Origin: G965197675 sp965197675
GTDB lineage: Bacteria > Chloroflexota > Dehalococcoidia > Plut-88900
NCBI GenBank assembly: GCA_965197675.1
Contig: OZ240221.1
Coordinates: 62,001-126,000 of the forward strand
DNA: 64,000 bases
Reading direction: 5' to 3'
The translations under genes were made by a program, and so were the position numbers. Position 1 is the stretch's first letter. The number at the start of each line of letters is the position of its first letter. The notes under the pieces are model-generated. The model had not been told where the DNA came from and searched no databases. It saw only the letters and a list, made by a program, of their open reading frames with translations. Positions 34,629-42,420 of the stretch are shown piece after piece.

Positions 34629-36337
34629 CCGAGGATGCGGAACCAGTCGCTCAGACCGTCCGCGAGCTCCTGCTCGGCGGGCGGGTCCTCAGGCTCCGGC
34701 TCCGGCAGGACCAGGACCTCGAAGGGCTCGTCGGCCCCGATGCCGGAGGCCAGGGCCAGGGCTTCGTCACGGCTCCGGTTGATGGCCGACCGCTCCACCA
34801 CCTCGGCCTCGACGTGCTCCGGGTGGACGATGGTGAGGGTCACGTCCCTGTAGACCGTCTCGCCGGGCACCGACAGGGTGGCCGAGACGGTGTGCTCCGT
34901 CGTCGTTCCGCCTTCGTGGGTCACCGTGACCGTCTCGCTGACGGTCCGGCTCGTCCCCGGCCTCCACAGGTTCACCGTCTGGGTGCGGCGCTCCGTCCGC
35001 TCCGGGTGGTGGGTGAGCTGCGTCAGCGGGGGCATCGGGATGCGCAGGGTCGCCTCAAGATCGATGTCGATAGTCACGGCGTGGACGGCCTCGCCCGCTC
35101 CCACTGAAAGCCGGAAGCGGGTCTCGCCGCCCGCAACGAAGGACGCGCTCGCCTGGGAGCCGCCGCCCGCGACCGTCATGGTTCCGGCGATTGCCGTCAC
35201 CTCGGCGTCCATCAACGCCGTCTCGGTGACGCTCTGGTATCCGGCCACTGTCTGAAGCTCGACCGGCTCCTCGATGCGGGAGACGCACTCGGACTCGACC
35301 GCTCCCTCGACGGCCCCCGGACTCCAGCCCAGAGAGACGACCCGCAGGTCGCACAGCTCCCCGTCGATGGCCGGAAGGGGGTACGGTATCCGCTCGCTCT
35401 CGACGGTGACGGCCCCGGCCTGCCCCAGCGTGTCCTCCCACGAGAAGGTGAAGGACGGAGCGGGTCCGTGCAGGGGGAGGGAGTAGTCGATGCGCTCCCC
35501 TTCGTCCAGGGAGGCCGACCTCCAGAACCGGAGGGCGGTGCCCTGCGGCCCGCCGAAGGCTCGCACCCGGATGTCCAGGGGGGTGGCCGCCCGCAGGGTG
35601 ACGGCGGCCCGGTCGCCGGAGACGGTCAGTCCCTCGACGAAGAGCCGCCGCCCTGCCACCGGCTCGGTCACCTCGAAGTCGACCCCGTCCCGCCAGTGGT
35701 CGTCGGCCAGGGCCGCCTGGGGGACGGCGACCGCCGCCGCGAGAGCGACGACGGCCGCGACTGCCAGGAAGCTCTTCGGGGGCCTGCTTTGCCGGGACTT
35801 CCGGCTCCCGGCCCCGTTTCCGTTGATGTTTTCTTTGTCCGTCCGCCTGGGCTTGCCGAACCAGCGGTGCGGGCGGAAGGGCATCCTTCCGCCCTTCCGC
35901 TCCCGGGCCTTGCGCTTGGGGCGAAGGCGGCGCAGGGTCTTGCCCGCCCGCCTCGCCATCAGCCGCAGGGGGCCGGGGCCGCCTGCCTGACGGTTAGGCA
36001 GGCTCTTCACCGGCTGCACCGGCGCGGGCGGCTCGCTGCATACCAGCTCGGACGGCGGCCCGGCGTAGAGCCTGGCCCCGAGCCGGTACTTCAAAAGGTC
36101 GGCAGCCACCAGGGGCAGCCGCCGACCGCCTATCTTCCCGACGACGGCGACCAGCCCCGCCAGGCCCAGGAGGACGGCCAGGGCCATCCTCACCTCGGAC
36201 GGCCCGACGGGGGCGTAGCGGTATGCGCCGTAGGACAGGGCGCACACCGCCGTCATCGCCACGATCTGCGGGAATGTGAACCACAGCAGCACCCTGTCCT
36301 CGGCCTGCACGTGGGTCGGTACCTCGTGTTCTCTCAT
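34610..36337 (-). CDS. PrgI/VirB3-like N-terminus fused to a secreted beta-rich domain
   Basis: A 575-residue open frame with two unlike halves. Residues 1-~100 have two hydrophobic helices (about 20-38 and 48-66) and a PrgI-like start (VPTHVQAEDRVLLWFTFPQI), a VirB3-type T4SS subunit. Residues ~105-185 are basic linker. A signal-peptide-like helix SFLAVAAVVALAAAVAVPQA ending ALA-DD lies near 190-212, followed by ~360 residues of beta-rich extracytoplasmic sequence. The linker contains SLPNRQAGG, encoded by a short palindromic repeat (35984-36007). An internal ATG at 35884 with GGAAGG just upstream could start the second half as a separate gene. Confidence 0.66.
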   Translation of the reverse strand: MREHEVPTHVQAEDRVLLWFTFPQIVAMTAVCALSYGAYRYAPVGPSEVRMALAVLLGLAGLVAVVGKIGGRRLPLVAADLLKYRLGARLYAGPPSELVCSEPPAPVQPVKSLPNRQAGGPGPLRLMARRAGKTLRRLRPKRKARERKGGRMPFRPHRWFGKPRRTDKENINGNGAGSRKSRQSRPPKSFLAVAAVVALAAAVAVPQAALADDHWRDGVDFEVTEPVAGRRLFVEGLTVSGDRAAVTLRAATPLDIRVRAFGGPQGTALRFWRSASLDEGERIDYSLPLHGPAPSFTFSWEDTLGQAGAVTVESERIPYPLPAIDGELCDLRVVSLGWSPGAVEGAVESECVSRIEEPVELQTVAGYQSVTETALMDAEVTAIAGTMTVAGGGSQASASFVAGGETRFRLSVGAGEAVHAVTIDIDLEATLRIPMPPLTQLTHHPERTERRTQTVNLWRPGTSRTVSETVTVTHEGGTTTEHTVSATLSVPGETVYRDVTLTIVHPEHVEAEVVERSAINRSRDEALALASGIGADEPFEVLVLPEPEPEDPPAEQELADGLSDWFRILGWEWPW

Positions 36338-36361
36338 GGCTCTCTCTCCTTTCCCGTCGGT

Positions 36362-36643
36362 CTAGCCGCTGTCGCCATCGGTGGGGTCTGGCACGGTCGG
36401 ATCCACCGGGGAACCCACGACCGCGTTCATCACCAGCTCCACCACGCCGTAGGCCACCATCGCCAGGACGATGCCCGCCAGGGCGGTCATCATGGCGCTC
36501 TTGCCGCGCTCCATCTGCTGGGGCGCTCCCGACGCAGTGAGGTACATGTAGGCCCCGTAGATGAAGAAGCCCACTCCAACGGCTCCCACCACACCCAGCA
36601 GGATTCCCACCAAGTTCGATATGGTCTGAGTCAGGTCATCCAT
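36362..36643 (-). CDS. Small two-TM T4SS protein (pilin-like)
   Basis: A 93-residue protein with two hydrophobic helices (GILLGVVGAVGVGFFIYGAY and MMTALAGIVLAMVAYGVVEL) around a short polar loop (GAPQQMERGKSA). Similar small proteins sit upstream of PrgI and VirB4 in Gram-positive-type conjugation operons and are thought to form part of the pore or pilus. The start ATG 36643 has GAGGAG upstream. The longer open frame in this register covers the next gene antiphase and is a shadow. Confidence 0.68.
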   Translation of the reverse strand: MDDLTQTISNLVGILLGVVGAVGVGFFIYGAYMYLTASGAPQQMERGKSAMMTALAGIVLAMVAYGVVELVMNAVVGSPVDPTVPDPTDGDSG

Positions 36644-36707
36644 TCGTTTTCTCCTCTCTGTCTCCGTCCATTCGTCCGTCTCTATCGGCTCCGCCGTCTC
36701 CGCTCGC

Positions 36708-36769
36708 CTAGCTGCACATCGCTCCCACCTCCTTTGCGTTCTCGATGGGCGCGGACGGCGTCCGCGCCC
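36708..36769 (-). promoter_or_regulatory. Intercistronic hairpin plus three-codon ORF with strong SD
   Basis: A perfect inverted repeat, GGGCGCGGAC (36747-36756) and GTCCGCGCCC (36760-36769), stands between the VirB6-like gene and the small two-TM gene. Just after it on the minus strand, AAAGGAGGTG precedes ATG TGC AGC TAG (36719-36708), a Met-Cys-Ser mini-ORF. This could be an attenuator or leader, or a degenerate gene start. Confidence 0.4.
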
Positions 36770-36798
36770 CGTTGGGGTCGTCGTTGTTCTTGTCGGGG

Positions 36799-37779
36799 TT
36801 ACTCGTCGGCGCTCCGGGGGGCCTCCCCGCCATCTCCCCCGCCGCCCGATGGGGTCGCCATCGAGGCCGCGGAGCTGAGGCCGCTGGCGGCGGCCGACAG
36901 ACCCGCGCTGCCCACCATCGCTCCCACCGCCATGCCTCCCGGACCCCCTGCGGCCCCGCCCGCTATCAGCCCGATGGTCTTCGCCGAACGCACCATCGAG
37001 GCGGGCAGGTTCATGCCGAAGTAGAGGGTGGAGAGCCAGGCGTCGAAGGTGCCCGCGTTGCCCAACATGGCGGGGACGCGGGTCGCCATGTAGATGAAGC
37101 CCAGCGACATGAGCAGCTTCCACACCAGGTCCTGAACAGGCTCGAAGGGGGCTATCGCCGCGAACTCCTTGAGGAAGCCGAACCCCAGGGCCAGGGCGAT
37201 GAGCTGGATCGCCTGCTGGAACACCGTCGTCATGAAGAGCCTGAGCCAGTGGCGGCCCCAGCCCGCCGTGTGGGGCAGAATCCACAGCCCCAGGGCGATG
37301 GGGGCCAGGGCCAGCAGGATGTCGATGAGGGCCAGGCGCAGCACCATCTGCACGATCACGTAGAGGACGAAGAAGCCGTAGACCAGGTAGAGCGCCGCCA
37401 GCAGGAGCGCCATGCCCACGCTCCCGGCCTGCACCGCCGTCATCAGCGTGCTCAGGGTGGAGCGGAGCATGTCTCCGGGGGTGACGTTCAGGGAATAGGC
37501 GATGAAGCCGGACACAGCGTCGGCCACGTCGATGATCAGGGCGCACCACCACAGGGAGGTGGCGGCAGCCACGAGGCCCAGCAGGAGGCGGGGTATCATC
37601 TCCCGCCAGCCCGCCTGGGTCTGCCCCAGGTGGTGCTGCATGATGAGACTCAGCCCCATCCATCCGAGGATGACCGCCAGGGCGGCGGAGGTGATGGCCC
37701 AGACGACCATCCACGCCTGCTGTACCAGGTGGTGGCCGTAGGTGAGGTCGGGAGGGGTGCCGGTTATGATGTCGGCCAC
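36799..37779 (-). CDS. VirB6/TrbL-like polytopic T4SS channel protein
   Basis: A 326-residue membrane protein with about six to seven hydrophobic helices: AWMVVWAITSAALAVILGWM, RLLLGLVAAATSLWWCALII, VGMALLLAALYLVYGFFVLY, LALIDILLALAPIALGLWIL and others. A Gly/Ala/Ser-rich tail follows. This is the VirB6/TrbL pattern, the inner-membrane pore component. Start GTG 37779 has GGAGG six bases upstream and stands 2 bases after the previous stop, so it is coupled. The open frame beyond 37779 is a shadow of the upstream gene. Confidence 0.78.
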   Translation of the reverse strand: MADIITGTPPDLTYGHHLVQQAWMVVWAITSAALAVILGWMGLSLIMQHHLGQTQAGWREMIPRLLLGLVAAATSLWWCALIIDVADAVSGFIAYSLNVTPGDMLRSTLSTLMTAVQAGSVGMALLLAALYLVYGFFVLYVIVQMVLRLALIDILLALAPIALGLWILPHTAGWGRHWLRLFMTTVFQQAIQLIALALGFGFLKEFAAIAPFEPVQDLVWKLLMSLGFIYMATRVPAMLGNAGTFDAWLSTLYFGMNLPASMVRSAKTIGLIAGGAAGGPGGMAVGAMVGSAGLSAAASGLSSAASMATPSGGGGDGGEAPRSADE

Positions 37780-37781
37780 GC

Positions 37782-38399
37782 CTACCCTCCCCGGCAGTTG
37801 TCGGCGTCCTCGCCGGACGCCCGCTCGACAACGCCGCAGAGGGTTCCGTGGGTGCCCTCGATGACCCATCCGGCGAAGGCTTTGGCCCAGCGCCCCGGGC
37901 TGAGGGCGGACAGAATCTTGTCCCAGATCCTCCCCGGCTGGTGGATGGGGACGACGGCGTAGAAGTCGCCCCTCTTGCCGTCCTCGGCGAGGGTCAGCAT
38001 GACCAGCAGGTACGCCAGGTCGGGGTCGAGGTCGGGGTGGTCGACCGCGTGGGGGTACTCCCACGAGTACTCCCATCCGTCGCTGCGCTTCTTCTCCCCG
38101 CCCCTGACCAGGTACATGGCGCTTATCCAGTCGCCGGTGTCGGCGTCCCGGACGGCGTAGTAGAGCTCCACTATCTTCCGATCGAAGACCGGTCGGGCCA
38201 CGAACTCGCCGCCGCCCTTGCGCTCCACGAACTCCCGGTCTGCATTGACCAGGACGAGCTCGTTGCCGGGTGGGGCCTGGGTCAGGGCGATGTTGCTTGC
38301 GGGGATCGCCACCAGCGCCGCCAGGAGCAGCGCGGCGGCCAGGGGCGTCAGCCGCCTGGCTTTGCCAAAGGACCTTCGGACGGTCGATTGCTGTCCCAC
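37782..38399 (-). CDS. Secreted or membrane-anchored protein of the conjugation operon
   Basis: A 205-residue protein with an N-terminal signal anchor (LTPLAAALLLAALVAIPASN) and a mainly hydrophilic extracytoplasmic body (ELVLVNADREFVERKGGGEF, WEYSWEYPHAVDHPDLDPDL). No family recognised. It is the first gene of the leftward operon. GTG 38399 has GAGGAGG eight bases upstream. A structural or accessory role in the mating channel is inferred only from position. Confidence 0.65.
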   Translation of the reverse strand: MGQQSTVRRSFGKARRLTPLAAALLLAALVAIPASNIALTQAPPGNELVLVNADREFVERKGGGEFVARPVFDRKIVELYYAVRDADTGDWISAMYLVRGGEKKRSDGWEYSWEYPHAVDHPDLDPDLAYLLVMLTLAEDGKRGDFYAVVPIHQPGRIWDKILSALSPGRWAKAFAGWVIEGTHGTLCGVVERASGEDADNCRGG

Positions 38400-38776
38400 T
38401 TCTTCGCCTCCTCGCAGGTGGGGTCGGTCTGCCTTCCATCGAGTCTGGGGAGGCGGAGTCCGCTTGGGAATGGTGCGTGAGGGGGCCCCCTGCGCGTGTC
38501 TCCCTCACGGGGCCTGCCTATCGGAGGCCCGTTGTGATGTCATGGGGGTGTACAGGAATTTGCGTCAGTTCCCAAAAGGGAAGTCGGGGTTGTTTCCAAC
38601 GTGAAATAGGCGGAAATGAGGGGAGTCGGAGCAATGTAGCAAGCAATGTTTAGTCGGGGCGGTTTCCACGGAGTTCCCAAAAGGGAAGTGGGCAAGACAG
38701 CCACATCGGAGCAAGCAATACGGTGGAGGGGTCGGTTTCAGGGGGAGCGAGGCCCCTACAGCAACCGTGTTGGAAG
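38400..38776. repeat. Upstream region of the conjugation operon with paired palindromes
   Basis: No gene is seen. Two identical palindromes TTCCCAAAAGGGAA lie at 38569-38582 and 38674-38687, 105 bases apart. Each is followed by related words (GTCGGGG...GTTTCC, then CGGAGCAA and AAGCAAT), so a ~105-base unit is duplicated imperfectly. They may be operators for the leftward operon or part of a replication or transfer origin. The IS110 right end must lie between here and 38776. Confidence 0.5.
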
Positions 38777-39739
38777 TCAAGAGGAATGAGAGACGACTGT
38801 CGGAGTCATGGCGCGCCAGGGAGAGCGATGCCTGAGCATGGAGTTGAGGATGACAAGCAGTTTACGCATACACGCGACGAGGGCCACCTTCTTCGGCTTA
38901 CCAGCCGTCAGCAGCCGCTGATAGAAGTCACGGATGATGGGGTTGTAGCGAGTCGCGGACAGCGTGCCCATGTAGAGGGCGGCCCGCACTCGGGAGCGTC
39001 CGCCCCAGACGGCGCGTTTGCCCCGCAGCGTGCCGCTGTCCCGGTTGAAGGGAGCCACGCCCACCAGCGCGGCGACCTGCCTGCGGTCCAGCGTGCCCAA
39101 CTCCGGCAGGTAGGCCAGCAGAGTGAGGGAGAGTTGCTCTCCCACGCCGGGAACGGTGCGCAAGAGGTCATCCTTCTCCCGCCACACGGGACTCTGGCGG
39201 AGAGTCTGGCGCAGCCCTTCGTCAAGGTCGTCCAGCTCCTGCTCCAACCAGACGATGTGGGCCTCGATGCGGGGGCGGACGGCGCTGATGGCGGTACTCA
39301 GGCGGTTCTTCTCCGACACCAGCATGGTCATCACCTGGTGTCTGCGGGCGGTCAGCGAGTTGAGGACCTGGGTCTCGGCATCTCTCAAAGGTCGCACGGA
39401 GGGACGAACGGCGTCGGCGAAGTGGGCCAGGATCGCCGCGTCCAGAGCGTCGGTCTTCGCCAGCGTCCCGGTGGCCCTGGCAAAGTCTCTAACCTGGCGA
39501 GGGTTGACGACGACTACGGGCAGCGCCGCAACTGCCAGGGCTGCCACCAATGGCAGTTCCAGGCCGCCCGAAGCCTCCAGCAGCACCAGGGCGGGGTCCA
39601 GACCCTTCATCTGGGAGACCAGTTCCCCAACCCCGGTCTCGTCGTAGGAGACAACCCATCTCTGACCCGTAGGACGGACGGCGACGTCCACCTGGGCCTT
39701 TGCTACATCAATGCCCACGTATGTCGGCTTCTGTTCCAT
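38777..39739 (-). CDS. IS110-family transposase
   Basis: A 320-residue IS110 transposase. The N-terminal DEDD RuvC-like domain starts YVGIDVAKAQVDVAV (first Asp, residue 11) and continues LLEASGGLE and KTDALDAAILAHFA. The C-terminal transposase_20 domain has LLRTVPGVGEQLSLTLLAYL, ALVGVAPFNRDSGT and the serine-containing SRVRAALYMGTLSA. Length is close to the family norm and the frame is intact. AGGAGG sits 6 bases before the ATG. Probably active. Confidence 0.93.
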   Translation of the reverse strand: MEQKPTYVGIDVAKAQVDVAVRPTGQRWVVSYDETGVGELVSQMKGLDPALVLLEASGGLELPLVAALAVAALPVVVVNPRQVRDFARATGTLAKTDALDAAILAHFADAVRPSVRPLRDAETQVLNSLTARRHQVMTMLVSEKNRLSTAISAVRPRIEAHIVWLEQELDDLDEGLRQTLRQSPVWREKDDLLRTVPGVGEQLSLTLLAYLPELGTLDRRQVAALVGVAPFNRDSGTLRGKRAVWGGRSRVRAALYMGTLSATRYNPIIRDFYQRLLTAGKPKKVALVACMRKLLVILNSMLRHRSPWRAMTPTVVSHSS

Positions 39740-39935
39740 CTATACCTCCTGTGTGAAGCTTTGGCCCTTCCTTGCACGATGCGGGCTCAATTGGCCCAGG
39801 CAACCGTTCGGGCTCTAACCCGTGGAGGATGCGGCGACCCTCGCTGTAGGACGGTCTTCGATGACCAAGAACATATCGGTCTGCCGCACCCCGATCCACC
39901 TAAGTGAAGTGATTGTTTCACACCAGAACCAACAT
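39740..39935 (-). ncRNA. Candidate IS110 bridge RNA region
   Basis: IS110-group elements encode a structured bridge RNA in the non-coding left end upstream of the transposase. This stretch has no gene. On the minus strand it can form several short hairpins (for example CGGG-TTAGAG-CCCG and GGGC-CAATTGA-GCCC). The placement and size fit; I have not modelled the target-binding and donor-binding loops. Confidence 0.4.
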
Positions 39936-39967
39936 ACAAGGACACCGAGAGCGAGGAGGTTTGACGC

Positions 39968-40882
39968 ATGGATGAGACGCAGGCGAACGGGACACAGGCT
40001 GGCGAGGCGCAGTGGGGCGAGGCCGAGGCTGACGACACGCTGGAGCACGGCGACGGGAACGCTGGCTCGGACGTGGAGAAGCTGCGGCGGCTCAGGTTGA
40101 GCGGGTTTCTGCGGGAGCTGGTGCGAGTGGAGGGCAAGATGGAGGCGGCGGAGCTGCTGGGGGTCAACTACAAGACCCTGGCGAGGGCCGAGAAGTCGGG
40201 TGAGATCACGGGGCGCATGGGCGATGCGTTGGAGCGTCTGCTGGGCACGGGGGACGACCCCGAAGTGGTCAGGCTGCGGGCGTCGGTCGTTGCGCTGGAG
40301 GAGCGCATTACCGCGCTGGAGGGCGGCGTTAAGGCTCTGGCGAAGGAGATGCGCGGTGGTCTTTGCGACCGCCACCGGAGCGCGGCGGTCGTCAAGGCCG
40401 GAGATGGGGAGAACGGTCGGGTTGATGGTCAGCCCCAGGCGCAGGCCGAAACGGGGGCGGGCAGGTCAGAGACCAAGACCGCCCCTCCGGTGGCGGGGTT
40501 GCGTCCGAAGAAGCCCTTCGCTGCGCGGCGGCTGGACCCTGAGATCGTCACCGAGGAGCCTGCCGACGACGACCCTGAGGTCTACGGAACGGCGTGGCCG
40601 CTGGTCGAGGAGTGGCGACGGCTGCGGGTAGACCATCCCCGCCAGGGGAAGAGCCTGTCGTGGCTGGTGACGGAGAAGCGGCTGCTGACGTTGGAGCTGG
40701 CGATGCTGGACGATCACGGGCTGACGCTGCCTCCTGAGAAGCAACCGCTCAGGGGGTTCGGGCGCAAGGGTCAGACCAACTGGCGCAGGAAGGCGCTCTA
40801 CGACACGCGGGTGGCGTTGAGAAAGCGGGAGCTGCTGCGCTGGGTGCGGCGGGTCTGCACCCTCGGCCTCTGGCGGAAGTAG
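39968..40882 (+). CDS. HTH and coiled-coil protein of unknown role
   Basis: A 304-residue protein. An acidic leader is followed by a helix-turn-helix-like segment around residues 40-75 (LRRLRLSGFLRELVRVEGKM, then EAAELLGVNYKTLARAEKSG). A coiled coil follows near 100-130 (VVALEERITALEGGVKALAK). The C-terminal half has a charged helical region (ETYGTAWPLVEEWR-like, ending LLRWVRRVCTLGLWRK). No known family. GAGGAGG precedes the ATG. A regulator of the downstream replication genes is possible but unproven. Confidence 0.6.
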   Translation: MDETQANGTQAGEAQWGEAEADDTLEHGDGNAGSDVEKLRRLRLSGFLRELVRVEGKMEAAELLGVNYKTLARAEKSGEITGRMGDALERLLGTGDDPEVVRLRASVVALEERITALEGGVKALAKEMRGGLCDRHRSAAVVKAGDGENGRVDGQPQAQAETGAGRSETKTAPPVAGLRPKKPFAARRLDPEIVTEEPADDDPEVYGTAWPLVEEWRRLRVDHPRQGKSLSWLVTEKRLLTLELAMLDDHGLTLPPEKQPLRGFGRKGQTNWRRKALYDTRVALRKRELLRWVRRVCTLGLWRK

Positions 40883-41666
40883 GGCGTGGCTGCGATGTGG
40901 CAACGCAGCAAGTGATTTGGGTTGGGATGGCCCAAAACCCCGTCTCAGGTCTTCCATTCGGTCGCATGTTCGGGTGATAATTAATGGAGTTTCTGGCTTT
41001 TCCAGCGTTTCGTGCCGAGAAACCTGGAGGGTTCCTGTCCCCCGAATCCGGGACCGGCTGCATAGGATCGAGCCTTCGCTCTCCGAACAGCCGCCCAGGG
41101 GTCAGACCGGAAAGGATTGAGCCTCGCTCTCCCGATGGTCGCCCCGGAGGACACATTCGCAGCGGTTGGAGCGTCTCTCGCTTCAGCCCCTCGGACACCC
41201 TGGTCGGAGTGCGCCCTGCACACTGGCCGGTTCCTCACGTCTGCGGCATGGTTCCTGTGGAACTGGCCGCAGCTTCACCACGCGCCGGTCTGCGATGAGG
41301 TCTTCGCAGGTTGGCCGCTTCCCCCTGACGCAGCATCCCAGGACGTTACCGACGTAGCTCCCGGGGCTCGCTGCGTCTCTCACCGGGCCGTCCTGTGGTT
41401 GATCTGCAGGCCGGTCGGTCCACCCCCATTTCATAGCAGCTCCCCCTGAGTCCGTTCCTCTGAGTTGACCCTGGGCCGAGCTGTGTCTTCTTCAAACCCG
41501 CTCCGTCTCCCGCGTCCGGCATCCGACCTGTCTGCCTGTCTGCCAGCAGGCAGGCAGCAGGCAGGCAACAGGCAGGCCGTGGGCGGAGTGCGTCACTCGT
41601 CAACCCCATCACACACGACCTGCGCCAAGGATGCCGGCACGGGTCAACAACTGAAAGGAGGCGTCA
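40883..41666. other. 784-bp gene-free, hairpin-rich region
   Basis: No open frame here has a Shine-Dalgarno or recognisable product. Several strong hairpins are visible. CTGCGGC (41241-41247) and GTTCC (41251-41255) pair with GGAAC (41259-41263) and GCCGCAG (41266-41272). Others are GTCCC/GGGAC near 41040-41055, TGCGA/TCGCA near 41290-41310, AGCTCCCGGGGCT near 41357-41370, and CAGCTC/GAGCTG around 41431-41481. A direct repeat GAKYGAGCC..CGCTCTCC occurs near 41068 and 41117, and a GCAGGCAGGCA-type array at ~41527-41578. Candidates are a long structured RNA, an origin of replication or an origin of transfer. Confidence 0.5.
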
Positions 41667-42056
41667 ATGCACGTCAAGGAACTGGTTCCAAGGGTCAGGG
41701 GACTCGCGGTCAGGGCGGGCGGATTCATGCGGCGGCGCAAGCGGCTGACGATAGCGGTCGTGGTCGCGCTGCTGCTGCTCGGGCCGCTCGTGACGACCGA
41801 CGGCGAGCTGGTCTTCCTGAACGCGGTCGGCCTCGGACTCGGTGCGCTGCTGCTCAGACGGTTCGCCAGACCCAAGGGCAGGAGGCGAACTGGACGGGCG
41901 CAACAGTCACAACGGCAACGGAAGGCAAAGGCAACACAACACAAAGGAGGACATGATGACGACGCAAGCAACGACGATTGGTGGGACTGGGACAAGGCCG
42001 CGGCCAAGCCTCGAAGAGCTGGTCGACCGGATGATGGCGGCCCTGTTCAGGGCTGA
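41667..42056 (+). CDS. Small membrane protein
   Basis: A 129-residue protein with a basic start, one or two hydrophobic helices (LTIAVVVALLLLGPLVTTDG and LVFLNAVGLGLGALLLRRFA) and a basic, then acidic tail (DDDASNDDWWDWDKAA). AAAGGAGG precedes the ATG, which supports the start. Its last 104 bases overlap the next gene in another frame, so either the overlap is real or the end is misplaced. No family recognised. Confidence 0.6.
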   Translation: MHVKELVPRVRGLAVRAGGFMRRRKRLTIAVVVALLLLGPLVTTDGELVFLNAVGLGLGALLLRRFARPKGRRRTGRAQQSQRQRKAKATQHKGGHDDDASNDDWWDWDKAAAKPRRAGRPDDGGPVQG

Positions 42057-42420
42057 GCCGGAGACGGCGCCCAAGACGGAAACCCCAAGCGTGGCCCGCA
42101 GCGTCCACGAGGCGCGGCGGATGCGGCAGGCGGGGGATGTCGACGGGGCGCTGGCGGTCTTCGCCGTCATGGACACGACGAAGGCTGAGGCGCATCAGGC
42201 TCGGTGGGCCTACGCCGAGTGGACTCAGATGGTGAAGCGGCGGTTCGGCGACCGGGACGCGCTGGTCTACAGCCAGGGCACGGGCCGGGCGGCTGCGCTG
42301 GTTCCCAGGGGCGACGGGACGCTTGAGGTCGCGGCGGTCCTGGGGATGCGCTGGGAGCCGGGCAAGCTCGTCTCGCGGCGCAGCCTGCGGGGTCTGCGGC
42401 CCCTGAACGGGGGTGCGTGA
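41953..42420 (+). CDS. Hypothetical protein
   Basis: A 155-residue protein of unknown family. A Thr/Pro-rich start leads to a helical region (LEELVDRMMAALFRAEPE), then ARSVHEARRMRQAGDVDGAL and a strand-rich tail (ALVYSQGTGRAAALVPRGDG, EVAAVLGMRW). I chose ATG 41953 because AAAGGAGGAC precedes it; the frame is open from 41842. Its TGA overlaps the primase ATG (TGATG), so it is coupled to the primase. Confidence 0.62.
   Translation: MMTTQATTIGGTGTRPRPSLEELVDRMMAALFRAEPETAPKTETPSVARSVHEARRMRQAGDVDGALAVFAVMDTTKAEAHQARWAYAEWTQMVKRRFGDRDALVYSQGTGRAAALVPRGDGTLEVAAVLGMRWEPGKLVSRRSLRGLRPLNGGA

Larger units (their letters stand above)
38700..39940 (-). mobile_element. IS110-family insertion sequence (ends approximate)
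   Basis: An IS110-type element consisting of the transposase gene and flanking non-coding ends. IS110 elements lack terminal inverted repeats and use a DEDD-type recombinase, so I cannot fix the ends by eye. The ~200 bases upstream of the transposase (39740-39940) fit the long left end. It separates the conjugation operon from the HTH/replication half of the island and is inserted between genes. Confidence 0.6.

Noticed and set aside
37780..38508. Extension of the VirB6-like frame upstream of 37779
   Set aside because: It covers the signal-bearing 205-residue gene out of phase; a GTG with GGAGG marks the true start at 37779.
41117..41449. Open frame of ~110 codons in the gene-free region
   Set aside because: No Shine-Dalgarno, no recognisable domain, and comparable frames exist on several phases, as expected in GC-rich DNA.
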